A stretch of DNA of 64,000 nucleotides from Bdellovibrio sp. 22V (GTDB taxonomy: Bacteria > Bdellovibrionota > Bdellovibrionia > Bdellovibrionales > Bdellovibrionaceae). This document shows, in pieces, positions 32,950-41,437 of this stretch. The position numbers and the translations under genes were made by a program. The first letter of the stretch is position 1. The number at the start of each line of letters is the position of its first letter. The stretch lies in the NCBI RefSeq assembly GCF_030169785.1, contig NZ_CP125854.1, positions 1,612,001 to 1,676,000 of the forward strand, in the 5' to 3' direction. Under the pieces are notes generated by a model. That model ran no database searches and was not told the DNA's origin. It saw nothing but the letters and a program-made list of their open reading frames with translations.

Positions 32950-34878
32950 GTGGAATCAGGTAAATCAAAGATCTTGATATTGGAAGACGACGAGAGCGTT
33001 GGCTCGGCATTAAAAGAAATTTTAAGCCGTGCCGGGCATCACGTCTTTTTGGCTGCTCGCCCGGACGAAGCCAATAATGTGCTTTCACAAAACACCAATA
33101 TCGAATTTCTTTTCTGTGATTGTCTTCTTCCGCAAATGACGGGTTTGGATTTTATCAAGCAAGCTAAAACCAATTATCCCGGCGCTCGTTTCAAAGTCGT
33201 TTTGATGAGCGGTATCTACACGGATAAATCTTTCATTCAAGAGGCGACCCAAAGCACGCAGGCCGTGGCCTTCCTTAAAAAGCCTTTTGAGATGGAGCAG
33301 GTTCTTAAAATCGTAAAAAAAGAAGAAGCTCCTAAGCGCGAAGAATCCGGCGCACGTAAACTTCTTTATCAAATGTTCGCGAATCCCACTGTGACGAATC
33401 GCCAAAAAAGAAAGGTGATTGAGTCCATCGAAGAAGTCAGTGGATTTGACTTGCCGTTTTTGTATTCTTTGCTCGCAGAAACTAAATCCAGCGGTTATTT
33501 AAATATCTACAATGCGGACGGTTCTGTTTCCGGTATTTCTTTCTGTAACGGCAACATCGTTGGTGTGGACGTCGACGATAAAACGACTTTCTTAGGCGAG
33601 ATGTTGATCCAAAGCGGTTACGCGACACCGAAAGACGTGCAAGAAGCTTTGCGCGATAAAAACAACCGTCGTATCGGGAATTATCTGATTCAAAACAATC
33701 AACTAAGTCCCCATGCGTTTGATTTGATCTTGATGGAGCAAATGAACATTCGCTTGGTGCGCACGATCGTGGATCAAAAAATCCGCGTGAACTTTGCTTC
33801 CGCGGAAGTCGAGATGACAAATCCAAGTATCGACGCCGATACTTTGTCTTATTATCTGCATGACTGGATTGCCTCGAAAATCTCTGTGAATTGGCTTAAA
33901 TCTTTGTATGTGATGTGGTCAGGAAACGTGATTGTGAAAAGTCCGACCTTCCGGGACGATCATCCGGCATTGGCGATGTCTTTGGTTAAAGCCTTGGATG
34001 GTTTGAGCGTGAAGCTCAACAATCAAATGACTTTGACGCAACTCTTGGACATCAAAGGTTACAACGAGGTCGCGGTTTATAAAGCCGTGCATTTCCTTTT
34101 GACCAAGGGGCTTGTTGTCTTCGCCCAAAGAGCCGCGTTCTCAAGCCCGCAAGAACAACTCAAAGTTTTGCGCAAAATTCTTGTCGAGCTGGAAGGCAAA
34201 AACAGTTTCGATATTCTTTCGTACATGGAAACCGGCACGGGCGGAGGGTCGTTGGATTCTCTTCTTGCGGACTTTATGACCTTGATTGGAGATGAGCCTC
34301 AAGACAAAGCGTCGGAAGTCTATACGACGTGGGCTAAGGTGAAAAAACTTGCAGAGGAAGCTGTGATAGCAGCGGCGGACTCCAGCAAAGTGGCACAGTA
34401 CCGTCAAGCGAGCCAAAAATCAGAAGCGGAAGCGAAACTTCGCGCGACATCTTTGATGGAAGACGTGAAGAAGAGCCTGCAGTTCAATCAGTACGCGAAA
34501 GCTCTAGAGCTTTTAGCGGAAGTGGCGAAGCTCAATCCGCAAACGCAACAAATGCATCTTTACAGTTCGTGGGCGAAATTGGGTTCCATGGACGTCACGA
34601 AGAAGCAGTTCGTGATGAAAGAAGTTGAACTTGAGTTGATGCAAGTTCCGCCGGACGAGCGCTATGATACGCTCTTCCCATTCGTGATTGGTTTGTTTAA
34701 TAAAGCCAAAGGGGATGTGATGGCGGCGAAAAAGTCATTCGAAAAGAGTGTCGCCCTGGATCCATCGTTCATTCCTGCGCGCCGAGAAATTTCTTTGCTC
34801 AGCGCTCAGAATAAAAAACAAGATGTGTTCAATATGGACCTGAAACAGGTTGTTTCAGGCTTCTTTAAGAAACGTTAG
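32950..34878 (+). CDS. Response regulator with DUF4388 domain and helical repeats
   Basis: Translation starts at a GTG with AAAGGA upstream. Residues 1-120 are a receiver domain with D13-D14, phospho-acceptor D57 and K111 before Pro. Residues about 175-330 form a DUF4388-like (PATAN-type) region, as in the gliding and phototaxis regulators of myxobacteria and cyanobacteria. Residues 430-640 are helical with a TPR-like end. Such proteins act by protein contact, not DNA binding, and often control polarity or motility. It follows the phosphatase-STAS pair and could receive phosphate from the PAS-Hpt kinase. The last 4 bases overlap the convergent gene. Confidence 0.92.
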   Translation: MESGKSKILILEDDESVGSALKEILSRAGHHVFLAARPDEANNVLSQNTNIEFLFCDCLLPQMTGLDFIKQAKTNYPGARFKVVLMSGIYTDKSFIQEATQSTQAVAFLKKPFEMEQVLKIVKKEEAPKREESGARKLLYQMFANPTVTNRQKRKVIESIEEVSGFDLPFLYSLLAETKSSGYLNIYNADGSVSGISFCNGNIVGVDVDDKTTFLGEMLIQSGYATPKDVQEALRDKNNRRIGNYLIQNNQLSPHAFDLILMEQMNIRLVRTIVDQKIRVNFASAEVEMTNPSIDADTLSYYLHDWIASKISVNWLKSLYVMWSGNVIVKSPTFRDDHPALAMSLVKALDGLSVKLNNQMTLTQLLDIKGYNEVAVYKAVHFLLTKGLVVFAQRAAFSSPQEQLKVLRKILVELEGKNSFDILSYMETGTGGGSLDSLLADFMTLIGDEPQDKASEVYTTWAKVKKLAEEAVIAAADSSKVAQYRQASQKSEAEAKLRATSLMEDVKKSLQFNQYAKALELLAEVAKLNPQTQQMHLYSSWAKLGSMDVTKKQFVMKEVELELMQVPPDERYDTLFPFVIGLFNKAKGDVMAAKKSFEKSVALDPSFIPARREISLLSAQNKKQDVFNMDLKQVVSGFFKKR

Positions 34879-36659
34879 AACTTCCAAAAAACACCGACGT
34901 TCAATCCAATCTGCATGTCTTCTTTAGGCGCCGCCGGATCGTATTTGTAATCGCTCAGATCAAGGCCGTAACGCAAGAACCACTGTGAAGAGAACTTCCA
35001 GTAAGCCTGGCCTTTTAAAGTGTAAGCGGACTTCACTTTGAAATCGCTGCCTGAGGAGCCTGCGAAATACTGCAGCTTCAACTCATACCAATCCATGAAA
35101 TTTCCAAGCCAACGCTTGGGCTTTTTCATCACAAAAGCACCCAGTCCGTAAGTGGTGGAACTGGCGCTTTCTCCTTGCACCATTTGCAGAGGCAGTGTCA
35201 GCCCCCAGGTTTCGTCAACGAGGTTGAAGCCTTCTTGGGCTCTCCACAGAAGTTCGACAGTGGTGAAATCCACTTTCGCGTTGTCATCATTTTCCGTCAG
35301 GTGTTGATCACGCTGCAAGGATAAGCCCCAATGGAAGCGAGACCAAGAGGAATTGATCATCATGAAATTTTCAATCCACCATTGAAACTCTGCGGTGCCA
35401 TAGGCGATGCCTGAGGGCGTTTGATAGTGCAGACCTAAACCCAACCCGAAAGGCTGACCGCGGAAAACGTCGTAGCCCACTAAGAAATTGTTACTGTCTG
35501 AACTCACGGCAAGATAGCGGCGCGTTTCAAGGCCTTTAGGAATGTCGCGAATGGTCCACTGGAATTGATTCTTTTTCAGGGGCTCCAGTTGCGCGTCTTT
35601 ATCCGCTTCAGGAACTTTGATCTGTGTTCCTTCCGGAGCTACGCCGGCAAAGGCCAGACGGGAAGAGTAAGTGCGCGATACCGACTTGTTGGAAAGATAA
35701 GGGCGATTTTTTTCGCGTGGTAAATTGCCGCGAACGTAAAACTCTTGGCGCATCGGAATATCGCCGTCGCCTTTAAGATACAAAACGGGGCGCGATTTCG
35801 GCAAAGCGATTTGCCATTCCGTTTCGGAAATTTTTTTAACTTTGCTTTCGTCAACGGGTTCAGCGCCTGATGCTGTCAGAATGATTTTTTCATTGTCTTC
35901 TGAAACCACGACATCTTTGAAATCGACGTCTTTTTTGCGCGTATCAATTTCAATAAAAGCGCCGGTTTGAGTTTGCGCTTTGAAGGCGACGTTCTCACTG
36001 CGATCGTTCAGATAGATAATCCCCTGATTGCCCACGACTTTGCCGTTGATTTCAACTTGCGCCGTTTTTTTGGTCGCGGAACGGGCTTTGACAACCATTT
36101 GGCCCTGCTGCGAACTCAAATACAATTCTTTCGAGCAGAGATAAAGACGGGTCTCGTCGCTTTCGCGATAAATACAAAAGACCATGAACGGAAGGTACTT
36201 CATGTCGTCAACAAGGGAAGGCTCGATTTCATCGATCGTGACCGTCGCGATTTCCGAACGAAGATTTTCTTCGCCCTCTTGGGTGGAGCGGACGCCTTCT
36301 GTGATCTTGACGTTTTCTTTGGCAAGGAGAGTGTTAAAAATAGCTTTTCCGGAGTTGTTCTTAATCGCCAGTTCGCCTTCTTTCATCAGACCCGCCGGCC
36401 AGGTAAAGCGAATGCTGTATTGACCTTTTTTGGTCGTCGAAGGTTCCACGTGAAAAGTCACCTGCGTGGAATCGATAAGAACGTCACCGACCTTGAGGCG
36501 GTCTTCATCCAGCAAAGTGTATTCAAATCTTTGCGGCAGAACTTGCAAATTGTTTTTGTCTGCTTGGAAATAGAGAGGTTTTAATTTGCTGGAGCGAGTT
36601 TGCGCCAAGGTTGTAACCGAAAAAATAAGACAACTAAGGGCCAGCAATATTTTTGTCAT
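34875..36659 (-). CDS. Outer-membrane beta-barrel-like protein (594 aa), paralogue of the first gene
   Basis: A signal peptide (MTKILLALSCLIFSVTTLAQ) precedes a soluble beta-rich region (residues 25-340) and a C-terminal barrel (about 350-594) that ends in Phe-Trp-Lys-Phe. It is homologous to the truncated gene at 2-1948: shared KPLYF, F-E-Y-T-L, W-P-A-G-L-M and S-R-T-Y-S-S-R segments appear in the same order. Its start overlaps the stop of the NTPase gene by one base (TAATG), so it is the last gene of a three-gene operon. The function is unknown; surface exposure is inferred. Confidence 0.9.
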   Translation of the reverse strand: MTKILLALSCLIFSVTTLAQTRSSKLKPLYFQADKNNLQVLPQRFEYTLLDEDRLKVGDVLIDSTQVTFHVEPSTTKKGQYSIRFTWPAGLMKEGELAIKNNSGKAIFNTLLAKENVKITEGVRSTQEGEENLRSEIATVTIDEIEPSLVDDMKYLPFMVFCIYRESDETRLYLCSKELYLSSQQGQMVVKARSATKKTAQVEINGKVVGNQGIIYLNDRSENVAFKAQTQTGAFIEIDTRKKDVDFKDVVVSEDNEKIILTASGAEPVDESKVKKISETEWQIALPKSRPVLYLKGDGDIPMRQEFYVRGNLPREKNRPYLSNKSVSRTYSSRLAFAGVAPEGTQIKVPEADKDAQLEPLKKNQFQWTIRDIPKGLETRRYLAVSSDSNNFLVGYDVFRGQPFGLGLGLHYQTPSGIAYGTAEFQWWIENFMMINSSWSRFHWGLSLQRDQHLTENDDNAKVDFTTVELLWRAQEGFNLVDETWGLTLPLQMVQGESASSTTYGLGAFVMKKPKRWLGNFMDWYELKLQYFAGSSGSDFKVKSAYTLKGQAYWKFSSQWFLRYGLDLSDYKYDPAAPKEDMQIGLNVGVFWKF

Positions 36660-37261
36660 TAGAGCAGTTCCTTTTTGATCTCTTCCGCGCTTTTGTGAGT
36701 CATGATTGCTCTGATCACGGAAAGCGACGTTGTCATTTTAGAAAGAAAATCTTCGTTGTGAGTGATCACCACGCGACGTGGGTGTCCTTCCCAAGCTTTG
36801 GCGATACGATTGTTCAAATCCCACGCTTCTTGGAAAGTCTCTGTGCGGATCGGATTGTTGGTATCGTAATAATCCAAAGCCGCCGTGTCTAAGTGAATCA
36901 CCCAGTCATAGCGAGCTAGCTCCGCTTCGCGAGTGCTTTTCACGCTTTGGAAAAAGTGCGCTTCATCGGCAGGCCAATAAGCAACGGCGTCAAGAGAACC
37001 GCGATCGCAGACAATCAAAGGCTTTTGGCTTATCACGCAGACCATGTCTTCAAGTTCGTGTTGTGTGTAGTAAATCGCTTTTTGCGCGTGAATCACGCCT
37101 TGCGCCTCTTTGAAGCGAGGAAAGCCTCCGCGATACAAAATACTCGCTGCCTCAGGAACGACCGCACATTTTTGACCGAGTTCCTTTTTCAGAGCTTCGA
37201 TAAGAGTTGTTTTTCCCCCGGAAGGGCCTCCAGTAATAGCAACTTTGACGTATGAATTCAT
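36659..37261 (-). CDS. P-loop NTPase, AAA_28 / NadR kinase-like
   Basis: The 200-residue cytoplasmic protein has a Walker A motif G-G-P-S-G-G-K-T-T (residues 11-19, K17), a V-V-P-E-A-A segment and an I-V-C-D-R-G-S-L-D Walker B-like block. This fits the AAA_28/NadR-like family of small kinases and NTPases (often acting on nucleosides or lipids). The substrate is not determinable. It sits between a phospholipase D gene (8 bases upstream) and an outer-membrane protein gene (1-base overlap), so a role linked to the envelope is possible. Confidence 0.9.
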   Translation of the reverse strand: MNSYVKVAITGGPSGGKTTLIEALKKELGQKCAVVPEAASILYRGGFPRFKEAQGVIHAQKAIYYTQHELEDMVCVISQKPLIVCDRGSLDAVAYWPADEAHFFQSVKSTREAELARYDWVIHLDTAALDYYDTNNPIRTETFQEAWDLNNRIAKAWEGHPRRVVITHNEDFLSKMTTSLSVIRAIMTHKSAEEIKKELL

Positions 37262-37269
37262 ACCCTTAA

Positions 37270-38412
37270 CTAGAGCATATATCTAAGGCGAAAAGCAAGG
37301 CGATACAGCATGCGAGCAAACCAAGAGCGTGTCGCGAAGTCTTTTTCCGAGACAAGCTTGGAGTTCGCCAGATCCACGCTCCATTGTTGGAGCATGTTCT
37401 TCATGCTCTCTTCGTCGCTTAAGACGGCCTCGACCTCGAGATCGTGCAAAAGACTGCGATGATTGAGATTGAAAGAACCGACAAAAGCCTCGTCGTCGAT
37501 GATCATTGTTTTCGCGTGCAAAATAGTCTTTTGGTACTCATAGATCGGAATTCTTTTTTGCAGCAAGAAGCGCACGATATAAAAAGCGGCCCATTTCACC
37601 ATCGGAACGTCCGACTTACCGGGCATCAGAATTTTAACGTCAACACCGCGGCGGGCGGCCTTAAGAAAAGCGGTCAATAAAGAGCGTTTAGGCAAGAAAT
37701 AGGCGGTCGTAACGTAAATACGTTTTTCCGCGTGCGTGATTCTGAATAAAAGATCTCGATACAAACGGCGGCGCGTTTTTTGGGTCGTATTCAGACGCAA
37801 GATATTTTCAAACGGCTCTTGTTTTATGCGCCAACGGCCGACCCAGTTTAAGAGGCCATGGATATACGTGCGCAGATAGCTGATCTGAAAAGCGAGGACC
37901 AAGCGGCTGATCGCGGGGCCTTCAAGAGCAACGCCGGTATCGCGCCACGCGCGGGGGCCCACATAAGATTGGCAGTGATCTTGGACGAAGTTGAAGCTTC
38001 CCAAGTAAGCGCGCGTTTCGTCGATAATCGTGATTTTTCGATGCGTGCGGCGGTTGAGTTTTTTGAACAGAAAAATACCGTTGATCGAGTATCTTGCAAA
38101 CAATCTTCGCGCCCACAAAAGCGGATAAGGAAAAGGATGGAATACGCGCAACTCGATGCCGCGTTCGTTGCAAAGCTTGTCTAGTTGCGGAATCCAGTAG
38201 TAAGAGCCAAAACCGTCGACGACGATTTTCACAAGACAGCCGCGCGCCCGCGCCTTTGTCAATTCTTCCAAAATAGATTCTGTGAGACGATCAATGGCAA
38301 AGATATAGGATTCAATGGTGATACTGCGCTTGGCTCGCCGTATATCTTGGATAAGACTCAAGTAGTAGTCGTCTCCTGAATGAAAAATGCGTACGTAGCT
38401 CCATGACTCCAT
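37270..38412 (-). CDS. Phospholipase D-family cardiolipin synthase-like protein
   Basis: Two complete HKD motifs are visible: H124-x-K126-x4-D131 and H299-x-K301-x4-D306, each followed by G-S-F-N. At about 380 residues, without the N-terminal membrane helices of ClsA, it resembles ClsB/ClsC. These enzymes make cardiolipin at the inner membrane by transphosphatidylation. The ATG at 38412 is preferred to a TTG at 38427; neither has a good ribosome binding site. It heads the operon PLD - NTPase - outer-membrane protein. Confidence 0.92.
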   Translation of the reverse strand: MESWSYVRIFHSGDDYYLSLIQDIRRAKRSITIESYIFAIDRLTESILEELTKARARGCLVKIVVDGFGSYYWIPQLDKLCNERGIELRVFHPFPYPLLWARRLFARYSINGIFLFKKLNRRTHRKITIIDETRAYLGSFNFVQDHCQSYVGPRAWRDTGVALEGPAISRLVLAFQISYLRTYIHGLLNWVGRWRIKQEPFENILRLNTTQKTRRRLYRDLLFRITHAEKRIYVTTAYFLPKRSLLTAFLKAARRGVDVKILMPGKSDVPMVKWAAFYIVRFLLQKRIPIYEYQKTILHAKTMIIDDEAFVGSFNLNHRSLLHDLEVEAVLSDEESMKNMLQQWSVDLANSKLVSEKDFATRSWFARMLYRLAFRLRYML

Positions 38413-38479
38413 ACGTCGATTGTTCAATAAGTTATTAAAAAAGTCGACAGCAAAGCAAGGACGAGGGCAAACTCAATTT

Positions 38480-39193
38480 ATGACTATGTGCAATCTATGG
38501 AATCTTAAAAAAACCTTGGTGGGGACACTTCTTCTTTTTACGTCTTGCGGAGCGACATGGGCCCAAGCCGCGTTACCAACTAACAAAACCACAGTGGTCT
38601 ATTTCGGTTTGCAGAAGGCCGAAGAGTTTGAATTGAAAGTAAAACCTGTTTTCGCGGAAAAATCCCGTCCCTGCAAAAGCTGTGAGATCGTGAATTACAC
38701 GCCTTACACAAAAGAGGGCGATGTGGATATGGCGGCTTTGAAAGAAAGAGTCGAAGAGCTTCCGTCGAATGCCAGTTTCGTGTTTTTTGATTTCAACTTG
38801 AAGGTGAACGATAATTACAAAGAGCTTGTCGATCTTTTGAATAAAAAAGTGGATTCGGGGCTCGTGGTTGTTGGCAGTGCAGGCGTTCCTATGGCGCAAG
38901 AGACCTCCAGCCCTTTGAGCCGCACAGTGCTTGGACAAGTCGACGGCGCTTTGATCATCGGTGAGCTGGGCGACAGAGATCGTCTTGTGCCGACAGGTTT
39001 TTACGGGCCCGAAATGCTGACAGCTCTTCGTCCGCCGAAAGATATGATCGGCCAAGGCTACAGCCCTTTGATTTTCGCTGCGAATCTTGCGGAAAATTGG
39101 GAAAAACGTCCCGCGACAGAATGGGTTGAGTACTTCAAGAATAAAAAAATGAAGAGTCGCAAGATCTGGTTGGATCTGAACGATTTGTTCTAG
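38480..39193 (+). CDS. Exported protein, possible catalytically dead subtilase-like fold
   Basis: The frame opens with a TTG at 38420 inside the region before the divergent gene; the ATG at 38480 (or 38486) begins a signal peptide ending ATWAQA, so 38480 is used (237 residues). Residues about 95-130 (D-F-N-L-K-V then K-V-D-S-G-L-V-V-V-G-S-A-G) and about 190-220 (G-Q-G-Y-S-P-L-I-F-A-A-N-L) resemble the subtilase pattern before A-A-A-G-N and the G-T-S-x-A-S-P segment. The Asp, His and Ser of the triad are not seen. It may be a non-catalytic relative, but the similarity is judged by eye only. Confidence 0.8.
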   Translation: MTMCNLWNLKKTLVGTLLLFTSCGATWAQAALPTNKTTVVYFGLQKAEEFELKVKPVFAEKSRPCKSCEIVNYTPYTKEGDVDMAALKERVEELPSNASFVFFDFNLKVNDNYKELVDLLNKKVDSGLVVVGSAGVPMAQETSSPLSRTVLGQVDGALIIGELGDRDRLVPTGFYGPEMLTALRPPKDMIGQGYSPLIFAANLAENWEKRPATEWVEYFKNKKMKSRKIWLDLNDLF

Positions 39194-39196
39194 GTC

Positions 39197-40039
39197 TTAT
39201 CTGCCTGGAAAAAGATCCACGCGTTCATAATACTCTGCGGGGATCTTTTGCAAAAGCAGCTTCAAAGCCTGGCGGTCGGAATAGCGGCTTGAGGCGTGAA
39301 TGAAAACAATCTTTTCACTCTCAATATCTGGCAAACGTGGAACAATTTCATCGATATGCGTGTGACCCCATTGGCGCGCTTGTTCAATCGTTTTTCTTTC
39401 ATCCAAGTAGGTCGCTTCAAGAATAAGAATTTTGGACTTTTTAATCCATGGCCGAGAATCTAAAAACTCGATTTGCGTGTCGCCGGTAAAACTCACGACA
39501 GGAATATGGTGAAGCTCGTTGACCTCCAAACCTTGGCGGCGAAGTGCGACGATTTCGTCTTGGGAAAGTCCGACGTATTCTTTTTTTAGCTTCTTGTGAA
39601 TCTCGAAAATCGTATAACCAAAGGACTCCACGCGATGGGTTGTCGGGAAAACCTTTACATAGGTTTGCGCGTTGAGGGGGATCTCGTCATCGGCTTTTAC
39701 GGGAATGAACTCGTATTGATATTGATGATTCTCAATCTTTTCCCAAATCTTCATGATTTGGTCCATGGGTTCCACCAGCGACGTCGGCATATAGAACTTG
39801 CCGGGAGCTTGGGAGTTCATCGCTTTTTGTGAAATGATGTAGGGAATTCCCGCAGCGTGATCCAGATGTCCGTGACTAATGAAGTATTGTTTTAGATTTA
39901 ATAAAAACGGATAGCCTTGAGCGACGTCAAAGCTGAGGGAAAGCTCGGGCATGGCAATCGCCGTGCGGATCCCCGACAGCGACAGGCCATAGAACTTGTA
40001 CTTTTCGTAGTTCCAACTTTCCCCAGCGTAAACAGCCAT
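39197..40039 (-). CDS. Metallo-beta-lactamase-fold hydrolase, RNase Z-like
   Basis: The ATG at 40039, one base after the stop of the upstream gene, is the likely start (280 residues); the longer frame would extend into the neighbour. The H-G-H-L-D-H motif (H56, H58, D60, H61), T-T-H-R, F-T-G-D-T, and W-G-H-T-H and F-I-H-A-S-S-R-Y segments give a full two-metal site of the RNase Z/ElaC type. The family processes tRNA 3' ends, but many relatives have other substrates, so tRNase activity is not certain. It is convergent with the exported protein gene, with 3 bases between the stops. Confidence 0.92.
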   Translation of the reverse strand: MAVYAGESWNYEKYKFYGLSLSGIRTAIAMPELSLSFDVAQGYPFLLNLKQYFISHGHLDHAAGIPYIISQKAMNSQAPGKFYMPTSLVEPMDQIMKIWEKIENHQYQYEFIPVKADDEIPLNAQTYVKVFPTTHRVESFGYTIFEIHKKLKKEYVGLSQDEIVALRRQGLEVNELHHIPVVSFTGDTQIEFLDSRPWIKKSKILILEATYLDERKTIEQARQWGHTHIDEIVPRLPDIESEKIVFIHASSRYSDRQALKLLLQKIPAEYYERVDLFPGR

Positions 40040-40040
40040 A

Positions 40041-41333
40041 CTACATACAGCGCGCGACGAGGTCGTGGCCGATCCATGCAACCGGAGCTTTTGGTTTCCA
40101 AGAGTCATGAAGCATCACATAGCCACAAGACTTGAAGACCACTTCGCTCAAAACGGCGGTGATAAGGTTTTTGGAGTCTTTGTGCATATCAAACAAATGA
40201 TCCGAACTCTTCAGCATGTACTCCATTTGATCTTGGCGGGAATGCTGTGGCCACTGTTCGTACTTTGAGAAAGCCAAAGTAAGATCATTTGTGAGGTATT
40301 CATCAGTAAATTTGACGATCTGATCAAATGTCACATCATCTTTAAGAAGCGCTTGGCACTCGCTCAACACTTGTTCAGCGTGTTTTTTATCTCCAGCGTC
40401 TTTCTGAATAGCTGCGAGCAAAGGATAAAGTGATACTTCAACACCTTGAAAGACGGAGCTGGAGTTCGTCAGAATCTCAGGGCAGTTGTAAACGCAAGTG
40501 TTCAAGCCTTTCTTGAAGAAGTCTTCCGAGATTTTTTCAAGCGCCATCTTTGCCCAGCCTTGGAAATAGCATGTGTAAGTTTGCCATTTGTACTGACCAC
40601 GGATCAGCACTTCCGTTCCGTGATAGCCATAAGCGGTGTAAGAAACATGGCTGCCTTGCGCTTCCAATTTTTGACGAAGAGGAGTCGACAAATCCACTAG
40701 GTGGCGGAATGTTTCAGCCGTCACTTCATTGAAGTTTCTTAGACAGAATTGACCGATTTGGGAATCGAGCAAAGCTTGTGTCGGGATATGGCGGTCGCCC
40801 GTGCCTTTGAAAGCGCGGTTCAAAAGAGGCATGATGATTTTAGTTCTTGGAACTCCGCCTGCCATCAAATGAGCAAACAAAACGTTGGCGCCGGCAGGGA
40901 TGTGCTTTTCAAGTTCTTTCATGAAAAGCTCCGTGTTCTTTTTAAAACGGGCAACGCCGTTTTTCTGAGACTCATCAATTGAAGCCCAGTTCAACTGCGC
41001 CTGATCCCAGTCGCCCATTTTGATGTCTTTAAGCTGATCTACAGGAGTCACGCCTTTAGAATCCGGCTCCATATCAAAGCCAGCCTCAAGAGGAATGTTG
41101 ATAAAGGGCTGGGGAATAGGGGCTGTTTCTTCAGCATTCAAGGCGCGCAAAGAACCATCTTTTTCACGGCGACCGACAGTCGCGCGAACCACTGTCATGC
41201 CACGGCGTTCGGCTTCTTCAACCAAACCGTTAGCGTAACCACGAGTAAAAAGCTCGCCAAATAACACAAGCACGTCGCCTTTTTTGTAGGGACTCAAAGC
41301 CGGTTTTTCACGAAGAGGGAAGAGTTGCGTCAT
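40041..41333 (-). CDS. Conserved-looking cytoplasmic protein (430 aa), possible FabMG-like
   Basis: There is no signal peptide. The N-terminal part (G-D-V-L-V-L-F-G-E-L-F-T-R-G-Y, residues 19-33) looks like the first strand and loop of a Rossmann-type nucleotide-binding fold, and the central block G-Y-H-G-T-E-V-L-I-R-G-Q-Y-K has a Tyr-Lys pair reminiscent of reductases. I tentatively associate it with FabMG-type enoyl-ACP reductase-like proteins, but this is from memory of the family and weak. It precedes the RNase Z-like gene by one base (TAG-T-ATG) and is surely co-transcribed with it. Confidence 0.85.
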   Translation of the reverse strand: MTQLFPLREKPALSPYKKGDVLVLFGELFTRGYANGLVEEAERRGMTVVRATVGRREKDGSLRALNAEETAPIPQPFINIPLEAGFDMEPDSKGVTPVDQLKDIKMGDWDQAQLNWASIDESQKNGVARFKKNTELFMKELEKHIPAGANVLFAHLMAGGVPRTKIIMPLLNRAFKGTGDRHIPTQALLDSQIGQFCLRNFNEVTAETFRHLVDLSTPLRQKLEAQGSHVSYTAYGYHGTEVLIRGQYKWQTYTCYFQGWAKMALEKISEDFFKKGLNTCVYNCPEILTNSSSVFQGVEVSLYPLLAAIQKDAGDKKHAEQVLSECQALLKDDVTFDQIVKFTDEYLTNDLTLAFSKYEQWPQHSRQDQMEYMLKSSDHLFDMHKDSKNLITAVLSEVVFKSCGYVMLHDSWKPKAPVAWIGHDLVARCM

Positions 41334-41437
41334 AATAGTACCTCACAGTTAAGGAGACATACTGGTCTGGGCTGAAGAGGGGGTCAAGTTTTGACTCTCA
41401 ATGGCTCAGTGGGTAATCTGCATTCTGGAGGATTTCA

